A stretch of DNA of 15,967 bases from Lachnospiraceae bacterium (GTDB lineage Bacteria > Bacillota_A > Clostridia > Lachnospirales > Lachnospiraceae), in the NCBI GenBank assembly GCA_024690425.1, contig JAILCT010000260.1, positions 1 through 15,967 of the forward strand, given 5' to 3'. Shown piece after piece: positions 1-7,804 of the stretch. A program made the translations under genes and the position numbers. Positions within the stretch are counted from its first letter, which is position 1. The number at the start of each line of letters is the position of its first letter. A model generated the notes under the pieces. That model was not told the origin of the DNA. It did no database searches and saw only the letters and a program-made list of their open reading frames with translations.

Positions 1-7
1 TGATAAA

Positions 8-1354
8 ATGTTCTCCATGGACAAACAACAGAAACAATATAAAAAAATGACCGAAACGCCGATATCAAGGCTGATAATAGCCCTGTCCATACCGACTGTC
101 ATAAACATGCTCGTCACCAATATCTATAACCTTGTTGACACTGCATTCGTCGGACGGCTCGGGAATTCCGCTTCAGGTGCCGTAGGTATCGTTTTCGGAT
201 ATATGGCCATTATCCAGGCTGTCGGCTTCTGCTTCGGCCAGGGTGGAGGAAGCATTGCTTCAAGGCTTTTGGGAGCCAGGGATGCCGATAATGCATCCAA
301 GGTCGCATCAACTGCCTTCTTTTTCGCCATGGGAGCAGGGCTTGTGATATCCCTTTTTTCATTTATTTACCTCGATCCTCTCATCATGGCACTCGGTTCC
401 ACAAAAACCATAGCACCTTATGCCAAACAGTATATCACATATGTCCTGATAGCCTCGCCCTTTATGTCGGCAAGCTTTACCATGAACAATGTATTAAGAT
501 ACGAGGGTAAGGCCGCTATAGGTATGGTCGGACTCCTTGCAGGCTCCATTCTCAACATGGTCGGAGATCCCATTCTTATGTTCGGTCTTCATATGGGTGT
601 TGCCGGTGCAGGATTGTCCACCTGTTTAAGCCAGATCGTCAGCTTTTTTATTCTTCTGTCCATGTTTCTCAAGGGCAGGACCACCTGTTCTTTATCCCTT
701 AGGAATGTTACTCCGGGGAATAAGCTTCTTCTCACCATCTGTGCTACCGGACTTCCTTCACTGCTCCGTCAGGGACTTGGCAGCATAGCGACTATCATAT
801 TGAACTCTCTTGCCGGTGTCTATGGTGACGAAGCCGTTGCCGCAATGAGCATAGTATCAAGGATATCCTTTTTTATCTTCTCCGTTGCACTGGGTGTGGG
901 GCAGGGCTTCCAGCCTGTGAGTGCCTTCAATTACGGCGCTTCAAAATATGACAGGGTCCGCAAGGGCTTCATGTTTACCCTGCTTGTCGGAGAGTCGCTT
1001 ATGGCCATCGCCATCATGGCAATGTTTATCAAATCCGGGAGTGTTATAGGCCTGTTCAGAAATGATCCTAAAGTTATAGAAATAGGAACAAGGGCATTGA
1101 GGCTTCAACTTGTATCTCTCCTCTTCCTGCCCTTGTCCATGGTTACCGAAATGTTATTTCAAAGTACCGGTCACAGTGCCGGTGCATCAATACTGTCATC
1201 CTTACGGAGCGGTATCTTCTTCATACCCGCCCTTCTTATCCTGTCTCATATGAGAGGACTTGCAGGGATTCAGGAAGCTCAGCCACTGGCTTATTTTCTT
1301 ACCTTCTTCCCCTCACTAATCTTCTGTATATGGCTTATGAATAAGCTAAGATGA
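8..1354 (+). CDS. MATE family efflux transporter
   Basis: This is an integral membrane cation antiporter of the MATE (NorM/DinF) superfamily, expected to export drugs or organic cations using a Na+ or H+ gradient. The 448-residue length is typical. The N-terminal stretch KMTETPISRLIIALSIPTVI, followed by NIYNLVDTAFVGRLG and an AVGFCFGQGGGS segment, is characteristic of clostridial MATE proteins, and roughly twelve hydrophobic helices follow in two halves. The start is uncertain. ATG at 8 and ATG at 17 are both in frame, and a third ATG at 47 would still leave the first helix intact. No Shine-Dalgarno is visible at 1-12, where it should lie for ATG 17, so ATG 8 with its ribosome site outside the window is slightly favoured. 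It is the only plus-strand gene and converges on the epimerase gene with two bases between the stop codons. The substrate cannot be predicted. Confidence 0.93.
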   Translation: MFSMDKQQKQYKKMTETPISRLIIALSIPTVINMLVTNIYNLVDTAFVGRLGNSASGAVGIVFGYMAIIQAVGFCFGQGGGSIASRLLGARDADNASKVASTAFFFAMGAGLVISLFSFIYLDPLIMALGSTKTIAPYAKQYITYVLIASPFMSASFTMNNVLRYEGKAAIGMVGLLAGSILNMVGDPILMFGLHMGVAGAGLSTCLSQIVSFFILLSMFLKGRTTCSLSLRNVTPGNKLLLTICATGLPSLLRQGLGSIATIILNSLAGVYGDEAVAAMSIVSRISFFIFSVALGVGQGFQPVSAFNYGASKYDRVRKGFMFTLLVGESLMAIAIMAMFIKSGSVIGLFRNDPKVIEIGTRALRLQLVSLLFLPLSMVTEMLFQSTGHSAGASILSSLRSGIFFIPALLILSHMRGLAGIQEAQPLAYFLTFFPSLIFCIWLMNKLR

Positions 1355-1356
1355 TA

Positions 1357-2316
1357 TCAGTCACGTGCATCAAATACCCACGGGTTAGCCATAAGGTATT
1401 CAACTGTCTTGACAACGCCTTCCTCTATAGTTGCCTTAGGTGTCCATCCGAGAGACCGTACCTTCGAAGTATCGAGGTAGATAAAAGGATTATCTCCTAT
1501 CCATCCCCTCTCGCCGCCTGCATATGTAAATTCGGGCTTTACATTTAGCTTGCCGCAGATGAACCTTACGGAATCATTTACCTCAACGTACTCATCCGTA
1601 CCAAGGTTATATATATTGACCTTCTCTTTTGCATTCCTTACAACAGTAAGTATGGCTTCCATACAGTCCTTAACGTAGAGGTATGACTTTTTCTGATGTC
1701 CGTCACCCAGAATATGAAGGTGGGAAGGATCATCCTTAAGCCTCTTGCAGAAGTCAAAAACATGTCCGTGTGTATAGCGCTCACCCAATATGGATACAAA
1801 GCGGAATATATATGCCGTATATCCGAATCCCTCAGCGTATGCTGCCAGAAGTCCTTCACATGCCAGCTTACTTGCTCCGTAAAGAGATGTCTGAACAGGG
1901 AAAGGAGCATTTTCCGGTGTAGGGATAACTTCCGCTTCACCATATACGGAACCTGTTGATGAAAAACCTATCTTCTTTATATCATTGGCCCGCATTGCTT
2001 CGAGCACATTATAGGTTGCTATAGTGTTCTGCTCAAGGTCCTTCCTTGGATGTTCACAGCCCATACGTACATCGGCATTGGCTGCAAAATGGAATACAAA
2101 CTCACATCCCTTCATCGCCTCCGTCAGCCTGTCAAGATCAAGTGTATCGCCTTCCACAAGCTTGAACCTGTCATTCTTAAGAGCTTCTTCCAGAAACTCC
2201 CTTCTTCCGGTGGAGAAATTATCATAAGCCACAACTTCGTTCTCAGGTTCCGAAAGAAGCCTGTCAACCATATTGGAACCTATAAAACCGGCTCCGCCGG
2301 TAACAAAATATCTCAT
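1357..2316 (-). CDS. NAD-dependent epimerase/dehydratase (UDP-glucose 4-epimerase-like)
   Basis: This is a cytoplasmic extended short-chain dehydrogenase/reductase that probably interconverts nucleotide sugars, such as UDP-glucose and UDP-galactose or a related pair, for surface polysaccharide synthesis. The glycine-rich NAD site TGGAGFIGS is at residues 6-14. The acidic residue for the NAD ribose is in AYDNFSTG (30-37). The catalytic set is S120/T121 with Y146xxxK150 in LYGASK. The 319-residue length fits the family. Later motifs such as FRFVSILGERYTHGHV and GDGHQKKSYLYVKDC are typical of NAD-dependent UDP-sugar epimerases, but the exact substrate cannot be fixed. A GGAAGGA ribosome site precedes the ATG. 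It is the last gene of the minus-strand series, 16 bp after the degenerate GGDEF gene. Confidence 0.9.
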   Translation of the reverse strand: MRYFVTGGAGFIGSNMVDRLLSEPENEVVAYDNFSTGRREFLEEALKNDRFKLVEGDTLDLDRLTEAMKGCEFVFHFAANADVRMGCEHPRKDLEQNTIATYNVLEAMRANDIKKIGFSSTGSVYGEAEVIPTPENAPFPVQTSLYGASKLACEGLLAAYAEGFGYTAYIFRFVSILGERYTHGHVFDFCKRLKDDPSHLHILGDGHQKKSYLYVKDCMEAILTVVRNAKEKVNIYNLGTDEYVEVNDSVRFICGKLNVKPEFTYAGGERGWIGDNPFIYLDTSKVRSLGWTPKATIEEGVVKTVEYLMANPWVFDARD

Positions 2317-2332
2317 TTATCTGTCCTTCCTG

Positions 2333-3238
2333 TTATACGTGCTTAATATCCTTGACCGATGCCTGCGTCATCTCCTTAAACCTTATCGCATCACGGTTAA
2401 GCTTCTCATCATACTGCATGCATCCAAGCTGCATGTCAACGCGGATGTCGTTTCCGCTTACTATTCCGGAATACATATTTGAATCGGAAAACTTCTCGGC
2501 GAGGCGTTCTTCAACAAGCTTCGCGCCCTCAAGGTCACATGTCAGTATAATACCGAATCCACCTTCAGAATCGATCGAATATACCCTGTCCTCCAGGCGG
2601 ATAGTATCGCATACCACCTTACTCATCCTTACCACTACTTCTTTAAATTCCTTAGGCTTGAGTACTGACTTTAACTCATCTATATACTTGGGCTTCAGGA
2701 TCATAAGGCATATCTGCTTACCGTTTCTCTCGGCATAGGATATCTGAGTCTGAATATCCATATACATGCTTCTGAGATTATATAAACCCGTAACCGGATC
2801 TGTCATGACCAGTTCGTTGATCTGATCATCCATTATCTCTCTTGACAGCTCGGCTTCCTTCTTGGCCCTGTTCACAAATGTATATCCGAACACGAGCAGG
2901 CCGGGAACAACTATCCATCCAAGGGATATCTTATTTTCAAAACCACCTGATGTAAACGATGCTATCTTGACCCCGATAAATATGACAGTCTGTATCGCTG
3001 CCAGTATCATGGCGGCATTTATCACCCTGAAAGCGGCCAGTACGGCAACCGTGAATGTGACCGCAACCATGGTAAGGTTCTCCTTGGCCAGCTCCCTGCC
3101 GCAATTACTTGTTACAACGGCTGCAATGACAAAAGCCAGGAATATGAGCACTGTTCCCAGGTCATATGATGTCCTGCCGGTATATTTATGCTTTTTTTCC
3201 TTTTCCGTGCCAACCTTCTGTTTCTTTTCTTTAGCCAT
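2333..3238 (-). CDS. Membrane protein with degenerate GGDEF domain
   Basis: The protein has a lysine-rich cytoplasmic N-terminus (1-24) and about four hydrophobic helices (roughly 27-43, 56-72, 74-94, 105-124). A charged linker (124-142) leads to a GGDEF-like domain beginning at DPVTGLYNLRS (147-157), which matches the usual D-x-LTGLYNRR opening. The active loop is not conserved. The expected R-x-GGDEF is replaced by SEGGF (224-228), and the DxDxFK metal and substrate motif is replaced by LKPKYIDEL. Diguanylate cyclase activity is therefore unlikely. The domain may bind a nucleotide or act as a dimerisation or protein-interaction module. There is no EAL domain. The start has a strong GGAGGAG site 3 bp upstream of ATG. 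It follows the cyclophilin gene after 61 bp and precedes the epimerase gene. The fold call is fairly secure and the function unknown. Confidence 0.8.
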   Translation of the reverse strand: MAKEKKQKVGTEKEKKHKYTGRTSYDLGTVLIFLAFVIAAVVTSNCGRELAKENLTMVAVTFTVAVLAAFRVINAAMILAAIQTVIFIGVKIASFTSGGFENKISLGWIVVPGLLVFGYTFVNRAKKEAELSREIMDDQINELVMTDPVTGLYNLRSMYMDIQTQISYAERNGKQICLMILKPKYIDELKSVLKPKEFKEVVVRMSKVVCDTIRLEDRVYSIDSEGGFGIILTCDLEGAKLVEERLAEKFSDSNMYSGIVSGNDIRVDMQLGCMQYDEKLNRDAIRFKEMTQASVKDIKHV

Positions 3239-3299
3239 ATCTCCTCCGGTAAATACCGTCGTAAATCTTCAGCAAAGGAAGGTACCCTGTGTCCGCATC

Positions 3300-3818
3300 T
3301 TAAAGTGTGTCCGGCTCCGGATATGTCACTCCGAATGTATCCACTGTTACCTTTTTCATTATCTGGGGCTCTGTCGGCCTGTCAGAAAAATCCGTGCTTG
3401 TATTCGCTATCCTGTCAACAACATCAAGACCCTCAGTTACCTTACCGAAAGCCGCATAGGCTCCGTCCAGATGGGGTGATCTTTTATGCATTATAAAGAA
3501 CTGTGATCCGGCAGAATCGGGCATCATTGTCCTTGCCATTGACAGAACACCTTCGTCATGCTTAAGGTCATTGCTAAAGCCGTTCTGTGAGAACTCACCC
3601 CTGATACTGTATCCGGGGCCGCCGGTTCCCGTTCCGTCAGGACATCCTCCCTGGATCATAAAACCCTTTATGACCCTGTGGAAGATCAGACCGTCATAAT
3701 AGCCCTTGTTTATAAGGCTTATAAAATTGTTTACCGTATTGGGGGCGATCTCGGGATACAGCTCCGCCTTTATCACATCCCCCGTGTTCATTGTTATTGT
3801 TACAATAGGATTAGCCAT
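3300..3818 (-). CDS. Cyclophilin-type peptidyl-prolyl cis-trans isomerase
   Basis: This cyclophilin catalyses cis-trans isomerisation of Xaa-Pro bonds during protein folding. At 172 residues it is a single-domain enzyme without signal peptide or lipobox, so it is probably cytoplasmic. The active-site set is visible: FHR at 46-48 (catalytic Arg48), FMIQGG at 53-58, SAGSQFFI at 102-109, and LDGAYAAFG at 117-125. The residue before LDG is His instead of the cyclosporin-binding Trp of human CypA, as is common in bacterial forms and suggestive of low cyclosporin affinity. The start has a GCGGAGGATTTT-ATG ribosome site. The gene is 17 bp downstream of the Crh-like gene and so may share its transcript. 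Confidence 0.95.
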   Translation of the reverse strand: MANPIVTITMNTGDVIKAELYPEIAPNTVNNFISLINKGYYDGLIFHRVIKGFMIQGGCPDGTGTGGPGYSIRGEFSQNGFSNDLKHDEGVLSMARTMMPDSAGSQFFIMHKRSPHLDGAYAAFGKVTEGLDVVDRIANTSTDFSDRPTEPQIMKKVTVDTFGVTYPEPDTL

Positions 3819-3835
3819 AAAATCCTCCGCTTAAT

Positions 3836-4090
3836 TTATTTACCGCTTAAGTATTCCTCGATCCCCACAAGGGCATCATCTTCATCCTTACCGTCTGCAG
3901 AAACCGTTATAGTATCTCCTGCAGAAAGGATAAGCGTCATCATACCCATGATGCTCTTCGCATTAACCTTCTTATCACCTGTCTCGATATAGATGGAGCT
4001 CTCGTAGCGGCTTGCCACCTGAACAAGCATTGCGATAGGCCTTGCTTCAAGTCCGTTCTCAAGTTGGATGGTGATACTCTTTTTTTTCAT
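3836..4090 (-). CDS. crh: HPr-like protein lacking His15 (Crh-type catabolite regulator)
   Basis: This 84-residue protein has the HPr fold of the phosphotransferase system. The usual phosphocarrier motif GLHARPA is GLEARPI here, so residue 15, the PEP/EI phosphorylation site, is Glu instead of His and sugar-PTS phosphotransfer should be impossible. The regulatory serine is kept: Ser46 in NAKSIMGMM, the site phosphorylated by HprK. Loss of His15 with retained Ser46 is the pattern of Bacillus subtilis Crh (Gln at 15), which as Ser46-P serves as a CcpA corepressor. The position directly after whiA matches the B. subtilis rapZ-yvcK-whiA-crh operon, and hprK is in the same series. A strong AGGAGGAG ribosome site precedes the ATG. 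The name rests on residue pattern and synteny. The paralogy to true Crh has not been tested, and Glu at 15 is not the Crh residue. Confidence 0.85.
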   Translation of the reverse strand: MKKKSITIQLENGLEARPIAMLVQVASRYESSIYIETGDKKVNAKSIMGMMTLILSAGDTITVSADGKDEDDALVGIEEYLSGK

Positions 4091-4133
4091 AATATGCTCC
4101 TCCTATGAATATTATTTCATAAGGACTCCTCTT

Positions 4134-4982
4134 TTACGGGTCCCTCCTCATGATATCTGCCATCATTGACAGCTTTCTTAACCTGTGGTTTACACCTGAT
4201 TTACCAATGGGAGGGTCACACATCTGACCCAGCTCCTTCAGTGAAGCATCCGGATTCTTAAGCCTCAGTTCGGCTATCTGTCTTATCCCGAAGGGAAGTG
4301 ACTTATATTCGGGCATTCCCATTGCCGTTCTTATATCATCTGTCTGCTTTACTGCAGCAGTTACTGTCTTGCCTATATTCGCAGTCTCACAGTTAACACG
4401 CCTGTTAAGTGAGTTCCTCATATCCTTAAGGATCCTCGAGTTTTCGTAATCCATAAGGGCTACATGAGCTTCCATAACATTAAGGGCCTCGACAATGAGT
4501 GAACCTTCCTTAAGATAAACGACCGGATGATTCTTCCTTATTATCTCCTTGGCTGCTATATCGAAGCTTCCGAAGACATCAGTCAGAGTCTTGGCCTGGT
4601 CGTTATCCCTGCACACTATCTCCAAATGATAGGATTTATTGGGATCCGACACCGAACCGGCTGCTAAGAACGCACCCCTTAAATAAGCCCGCCTGCAGCA
4701 TGACTTCTGCAAAAGAAACTGGCTTGTCAGAGCCCGGTTTATCCCGTCCATACGGTCTTCATCCATATGCTTAACTATATTAAATGTTTTTTCAAGCAAT
4801 GTAAAGCATTTTCTGGCTGCCGGATCGTCTTCCCGATCACCTGTATAGTCATGATCCTTAAGGATTGAAGCCGTATCCGTTCCCAGAAAGGAAATAAGTG
4901 CGGCAAGCTCTGCTATCTGGCAGTGTCTTGAGCTGCCGCAATGCCTGAACAACTCTTCCTTAACAGTTCCTGCAAAAGACAT
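4134..4982 (-). CDS. whiA: DNA-binding protein WhiA
   Basis: WhiA is a DNA-binding regulator conserved in Gram-positive bacteria. In streptomycetes it controls sporulation division, and in Bacillus it affects division and chromosome segregation. The N-terminal opening SFAGTVKEELFRHC with CQIAELAALISFLG (21-34) and the block RRAYLRGAFLAAGSVSDP with SYHLEIVC belong to the LAGLIDADG-like domain. The C-terminal helix-turn-helix is at 246-272 (ASLKELGQMCDPPIGKSGVN). At 282 residues it is shorter than the roughly 315 of B. subtilis. The shortfall appears to be in the N-terminal domain at about 35-95, while the DNA-binding end is complete. It starts 9 bp after the rapZ stop with a GGGG-type ribosome site, and the Crh-like gene follows after 43 bp. 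Confidence 0.95.
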   Translation of the reverse strand: MSFAGTVKEELFRHCGSSRHCQIAELAALISFLGTDTASILKDHDYTGDREDDPAARKCFTLLEKTFNIVKHMDEDRMDGINRALTSQFLLQKSCCRRAYLRGAFLAAGSVSDPNKSYHLEIVCRDNDQAKTLTDVFGSFDIAAKEIIRKNHPVVYLKEGSLIVEALNVMEAHVALMDYENSRILKDMRNSLNRRVNCETANIGKTVTAAVKQTDDIRTAMGMPEYKSLPFGIRQIAELRLKNPDASLKELGQMCDPPIGKSGVNHRLRKLSMMADIMRRDP

Positions 4983-4991
4983 ATCAAACCC

Positions 4992-5867
4992 CTATGCCTT
5001 CCTTAAAGCATCCTTTTCTATATCCCTGTGTTCTATCTTAAAACCGTAATCCTCATGTCCGCTCAATCTGTCATACAGTGCATTCGCAAGTGTAACCGAC
5101 CTGTGCTTGCCTCCTGTACATCCTATTGCAATAACCAGCTGGTTCTTACCTTCTATTATATAGTTGGGCATGAGGAAGGAAAGCATATCCACCAGCTTAT
5201 CAAGGAATTCATCCGCTTCCTTAAAGGACATTACATAATCCCGCACTTCCCGGTCATTGCCGCTTAAGTGCTTCAGTTCTTCAAAATAATACGGGTTGGG
5301 AAGGAACCTGACATCGAATACCAGATCCGCGTCGATGGGTATACCATACTTAAATCCGAATGAAACTATGGTAACAAACAGATTCTTGTAATCCTTATTG
5401 TTTATAAAGATCTTGTCAAGGGATGCCTTGAGTTCCCTCGTAAGTGTCTGGCTTGTATCAAATATGTAATCAGCCCGTTGCTTTACCGGCTTAAGCGCTT
5501 CCCTCTCTCTTGCAATGCCGACATCAACCCTTCCGTCGCCGGCAAGCGGATGGATACGCCTGGTTTCCTTATATCTCTTTATAAGTACCTCGTCACTGGA
5601 TTCAAGAAAGAGAACCTCATAGGTCACACCCATGTCCTTAAGCCCGTCAAGGACTTCACCGAGCTCATCAAAGGAATGACCGGTCCTTACGTCAACACCG
5701 AGAGCCGCTTTCTCGATCTCATTATCGGGGAGCATCAGAAGCTCAACAAACTTGCTTATTAGCGGTACCGGCAGATTGTCCGCACAATAGTATCCGCTGT
5801 CTTCAAGAAAATTAAGGGCTGTACTCTTGCCTGCTCCCGACATTCCGGTGACGATCACAAATCTCAT
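4992..5867 (-). CDS. rapZ: RapZ-family nucleotide-binding protein (YvcJ)
   Basis: RapZ/YvcJ is a P-loop nucleotide-binding protein. In E. coli it guides RNase E to the glmZ small RNA and so controls glucosamine-6-phosphate synthase, while in Firmicutes (YvcJ) the role is less clear. The Walker A motif GMSGAGKS is at residues 8-15 and YYCADNLPVPL follows. The C-terminal family signature is IAIGCTGGKHRSV. An upstream in-frame ATG (5912) would add 15 residues and overlap murB. I chose the ATG at 5867 because it lies one base after the murB stop, is preceded by GGGGTGG at suitable spacing, and gives the family N-terminus MRFVIVTGMSG. The resulting length is 291 residues. The tight murB-rapZ-whiA spacing suggests cotranscription. 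The yvcK gene that usually lies between rapZ and whiA is absent here. Confidence 0.95.
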   Translation of the reverse strand: MRFVIVTGMSGAGKSTALNFLEDSGYYCADNLPVPLISKFVELLMLPDNEIEKAALGVDVRTGHSFDELGEVLDGLKDMGVTYEVLFLESSDEVLIKRYKETRRIHPLAGDGRVDVGIAREREALKPVKQRADYIFDTSQTLTRELKASLDKIFINNKDYKNLFVTIVSFGFKYGIPIDADLVFDVRFLPNPYYFEELKHLSGNDREVRDYVMSFKEADEFLDKLVDMLSFLMPNYIIEGKNQLVIAIGCTGGKHRSVTLANALYDRLSGHEDYGFKIEHRDIEKDALRKA

Positions 5868-5868
5868 A

Positions 5869-6783
5869 TTATTTCCACCCCAGGAAGCATATTTCGGGCT
5901 CCAGCTTAACATGAAACCTCTCGAAGACCGTCTTCTGGGTTTCTATCATAAGCTTTAAGATATCCTTGGCTGATGCGTTGCCCGCGTTGACTATAAACCC
6001 GGCATGCTTGGGTGATATCTGGGCTCCACCGAGCATCCTGCCCTTAAGGCCAGCATCCTCGATAAGCTTGCCTGCATAATGACCTTCCGGCCTCTTAAAG
6101 GTTGATCCTGCACTCGGAACGTCAATGGGCTGTCTTGCCGCCCTCTGATCCCTGAGATCATCCATCCTTCTTCTTATGACCTCTTCATCACCCTTCATAA
6201 GTTCCATTTCAACCTCAAGTACTATGAGGGGTTCCTCTTTAACAAGGCTGTGTCTGTAAGAGAAGTTCATCTCACAAGCTGCATATTCCGACTTCATCAT
6301 ATATTTAAGGTCAAGAACTCTTACTATCCTTACAACCTTGACCATTTCTGCACCGTAGGCTCCTGCGTTCATTGTTACCGCGCCACCCAGGCTCCCGGGT
6401 ATCCCGCAGGCGAATTCCAGTCCCGACAGGCTGTGCTTGGCCGCTTCATTGCATATCCTGGTAAGGGATGCTCCTGCCTTGGCGGTAATGTTTGTACCGA
6501 AAACGGATACCGTACCGTAATTCTTATTAAGCTGGATCACACATCCCCTGTAGCCCTCATCCGATACCAAGAGGTTGGTTCCGTTGCCCATGATAAAATA
6601 TTTCTCTTTTTCGTTCCTCAGCACCTTTATGCATTCGACGATCTGGTCATCGCTTCTGGGCATTATAAATGCATCTGCCGGTCCGCCTACCTTAAAGGAC
6701 GTATGTGCGCTCATCTTCTCATCAAGCTTAAGATCGCCCTCACCAAGTATATCCTTTAGTGCATTGACTGTACTCTGTTTCAT
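5869..6783 (-). CDS. murB: UDP-N-acetylenolpyruvoylglucosamine reductase
   Basis: MurB is the cytoplasmic FAD enzyme that uses NADPH to reduce UDP-GlcNAc-enolpyruvate to UDP-N-acetylmuramate, the second committed step of peptidoglycan synthesis. FAD-binding segments are visible: HTSFKVGGPAD (27-37), YFIMGNGTNLLVSD (62-75) and GIPGSLGGAVTMNAGAYG (127-144). Likely catalytic residues are R177 in SYRHS, S227 in SAGSTFKRP, and E297 in LEPE near the C-terminus. The 304-residue length and the short PSAGSTFKRPEG form fit the type II MurB of Firmicutes. The ribosome site is GGGAGAAG. The gene is 67 bp after the glucokinase gene and one base ahead of rapZ. Confidence 0.97.
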   Translation of the reverse strand: MKQSTVNALKDILGEGDLKLDEKMSAHTSFKVGGPADAFIMPRSDDQIVECIKVLRNEKEKYFIMGNGTNLLVSDEGYRGCVIQLNKNYGTVSVFGTNITAKAGASLTRICNEAAKHSLSGLEFACGIPGSLGGAVTMNAGAYGAEMVKVVRIVRVLDLKYMMKSEYAACEMNFSYRHSLVKEEPLIVLEVEMELMKGDEEVIRRRMDDLRDQRAARQPIDVPSAGSTFKRPEGHYAGKLIEDAGLKGRMLGGAQISPKHAGFIVNAGNASAKDILKLMIETQKTVFERFHVKLEPEICFLGWK

Positions 6784-6850
6784 TATCTTCTCCCAACTTC
6801 TTACCCTATCAACTGTCTACTCCGCCCAGGATCACTTCTGACAGACCGGC

Positions 6851-7786
6851 CTATTCCAGAACAAGCCTGGCCGCTCCGTATATTCCGGCATCGTTCCCCA
6901 GTGTCGCAAGCTTGAACCTGGCATCCTGACTTGCATGGAATACATACTGCCTGTAATACTTCTGTACATAATCTATGATGACCTGACCGGCCTTGCTTAC
7001 CCCTCCGCCTATAACAAAAACCTCAGGGTTTACAACACCTGCTATACACGCCAGTCCCTTCCCCAGGTACCTGCCGAATTCTTCCGCTATCTCCACAGCA
7101 AGAGGGTCCCCTGCCTTTACAGCATCAAATACCGTCTTGGCCGTTACTTCCTCCTTTCGGAGAACACTGTTCGTATTATCCTTCTTAAGTCTCCTGTTGG
7201 CCAGCCTTACAACTCCGGTTGCCGATGTATACTGCTCCAGGCATCCCCTGTTGCCGCAGCCGCAGGTTTCTTCCTCGTTATCTTCTATATGGATATGGCC
7301 TATCTCACCGCCGCCGCCATTGTATCCTGCGACTACCTTGCCGTCTATGATGACTCCGCCGCCTACTCCCGTTCCGAGCGTAACAACGACCAGATCCTTG
7401 AATCCTTCGCCGCCGCCCTTCCACATCTCGCCAAGCGCCGCAACATTGGCATCATTGCCGGCCCTCACGGGAAGATTGGTAAGCTTATTAAGCTCCTGTT
7501 TTATATTGAGGACACCCCAGCCTAAGTTAACCGCCTTATAGATGATCCCGTCCTTGTCGACCGGACCCGGTGCACCTACTCCTATACCGATGATGTTATC
7601 CCTGTCAAGATTTCTCTCTTCCATCTCGGCCTTAATGGAATCAGCTATATCGGGAAGTATATGGCTTCCCTTGTCTTCCTTCCTCGTGGGTATCTCCCAC
7701 TTCTTCACAACTTCGCCGCCCGGAGTGAACAGGCCAAGCTTAACTGTTGTTCCGCCTATGTCTGCACCAAAACAATATCTGTCCAT
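6851..7786 (-). CDS. ROK family glucokinase
   Basis: This ROK-family sugar kinase probably phosphorylates glucose with ATP to glucose-6-phosphate in the cytoplasm. The phosphate loop GADIGGTTVKLGLF is at 7-20 and GVGAPGPVDKDG at 69-80. The catalytic aspartate is D112 in GNDANVAALGEM, followed by TLGTGVGGGVI (136-146). The ROK zinc site is intact, with H164 in EIGHIHIE and cysteines 175, 177 and 182 in CGCGNRGC. There is no helix-turn-helix, so it is an enzyme and not a NagC/XylR-type repressor. The 311 residues match clostridial glucokinases. Its position 18 bp after hprK suggests that glucose phosphorylation and catabolite signalling are coexpressed. Specificity for glucose over another hexose is inferred from family resemblance. 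Confidence 0.92.
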   Translation of the reverse strand: MDRYCFGADIGGTTVKLGLFTPGGEVVKKWEIPTRKEDKGSHILPDIADSIKAEMEERNLDRDNIIGIGVGAPGPVDKDGIIYKAVNLGWGVLNIKQELNKLTNLPVRAGNDANVAALGEMWKGGGEGFKDLVVVTLGTGVGGGVIIDGKVVAGYNGGGGEIGHIHIEDNEEETCGCGNRGCLEQYTSATGVVRLANRRLKKDNTNSVLRKEEVTAKTVFDAVKAGDPLAVEIAEEFGRYLGKGLACIAGVVNPEVFVIGGGVSKAGQVIIDYVQKYYRQYVFHASQDARFKLATLGNDAGIYGAARLVLE

Positions 7787-7804
7787 CTTAGCTTCTCCCT
7801 TTTA

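Noticed and set aside
3247..3258. Palindrome CGGTAAATACCG just upstream of the GGDEF-gene ribosome site
   Set aside because: It is a 5-bp stem with a two-base loop, too small and isolated to support an operator or riboswitch.
2862..3479. 205-codon plus-strand open frame opposite the GGDEF and cyclophilin genes
   Set aside because: It spans two well-supported minus-strand genes, has no ribosome site that I can see and no recognisable protein content.
5868..5912. Upstream in-frame ATG that would extend RapZ by 15 residues into murB
   Set aside because: The extension does not resemble RapZ N-termini. The ATG at 5867 has a GGGGTGG ribosome site and sits one base after the murB stop.
6784..6850. 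67-bp gap between glucokinase and murB searched for a promoter or terminator
   Set aside because: There is only a loose CTGTC/GACAG pairing, with no T run and no convincing -10/-35 pair.
6935..7541. Overlapping plus-strand open frames opposite the glucokinase gene
   Set aside because: Two different frames are open over the same ROK-coding DNA, which is typical of shadows. Neither shows a domain or start signal.
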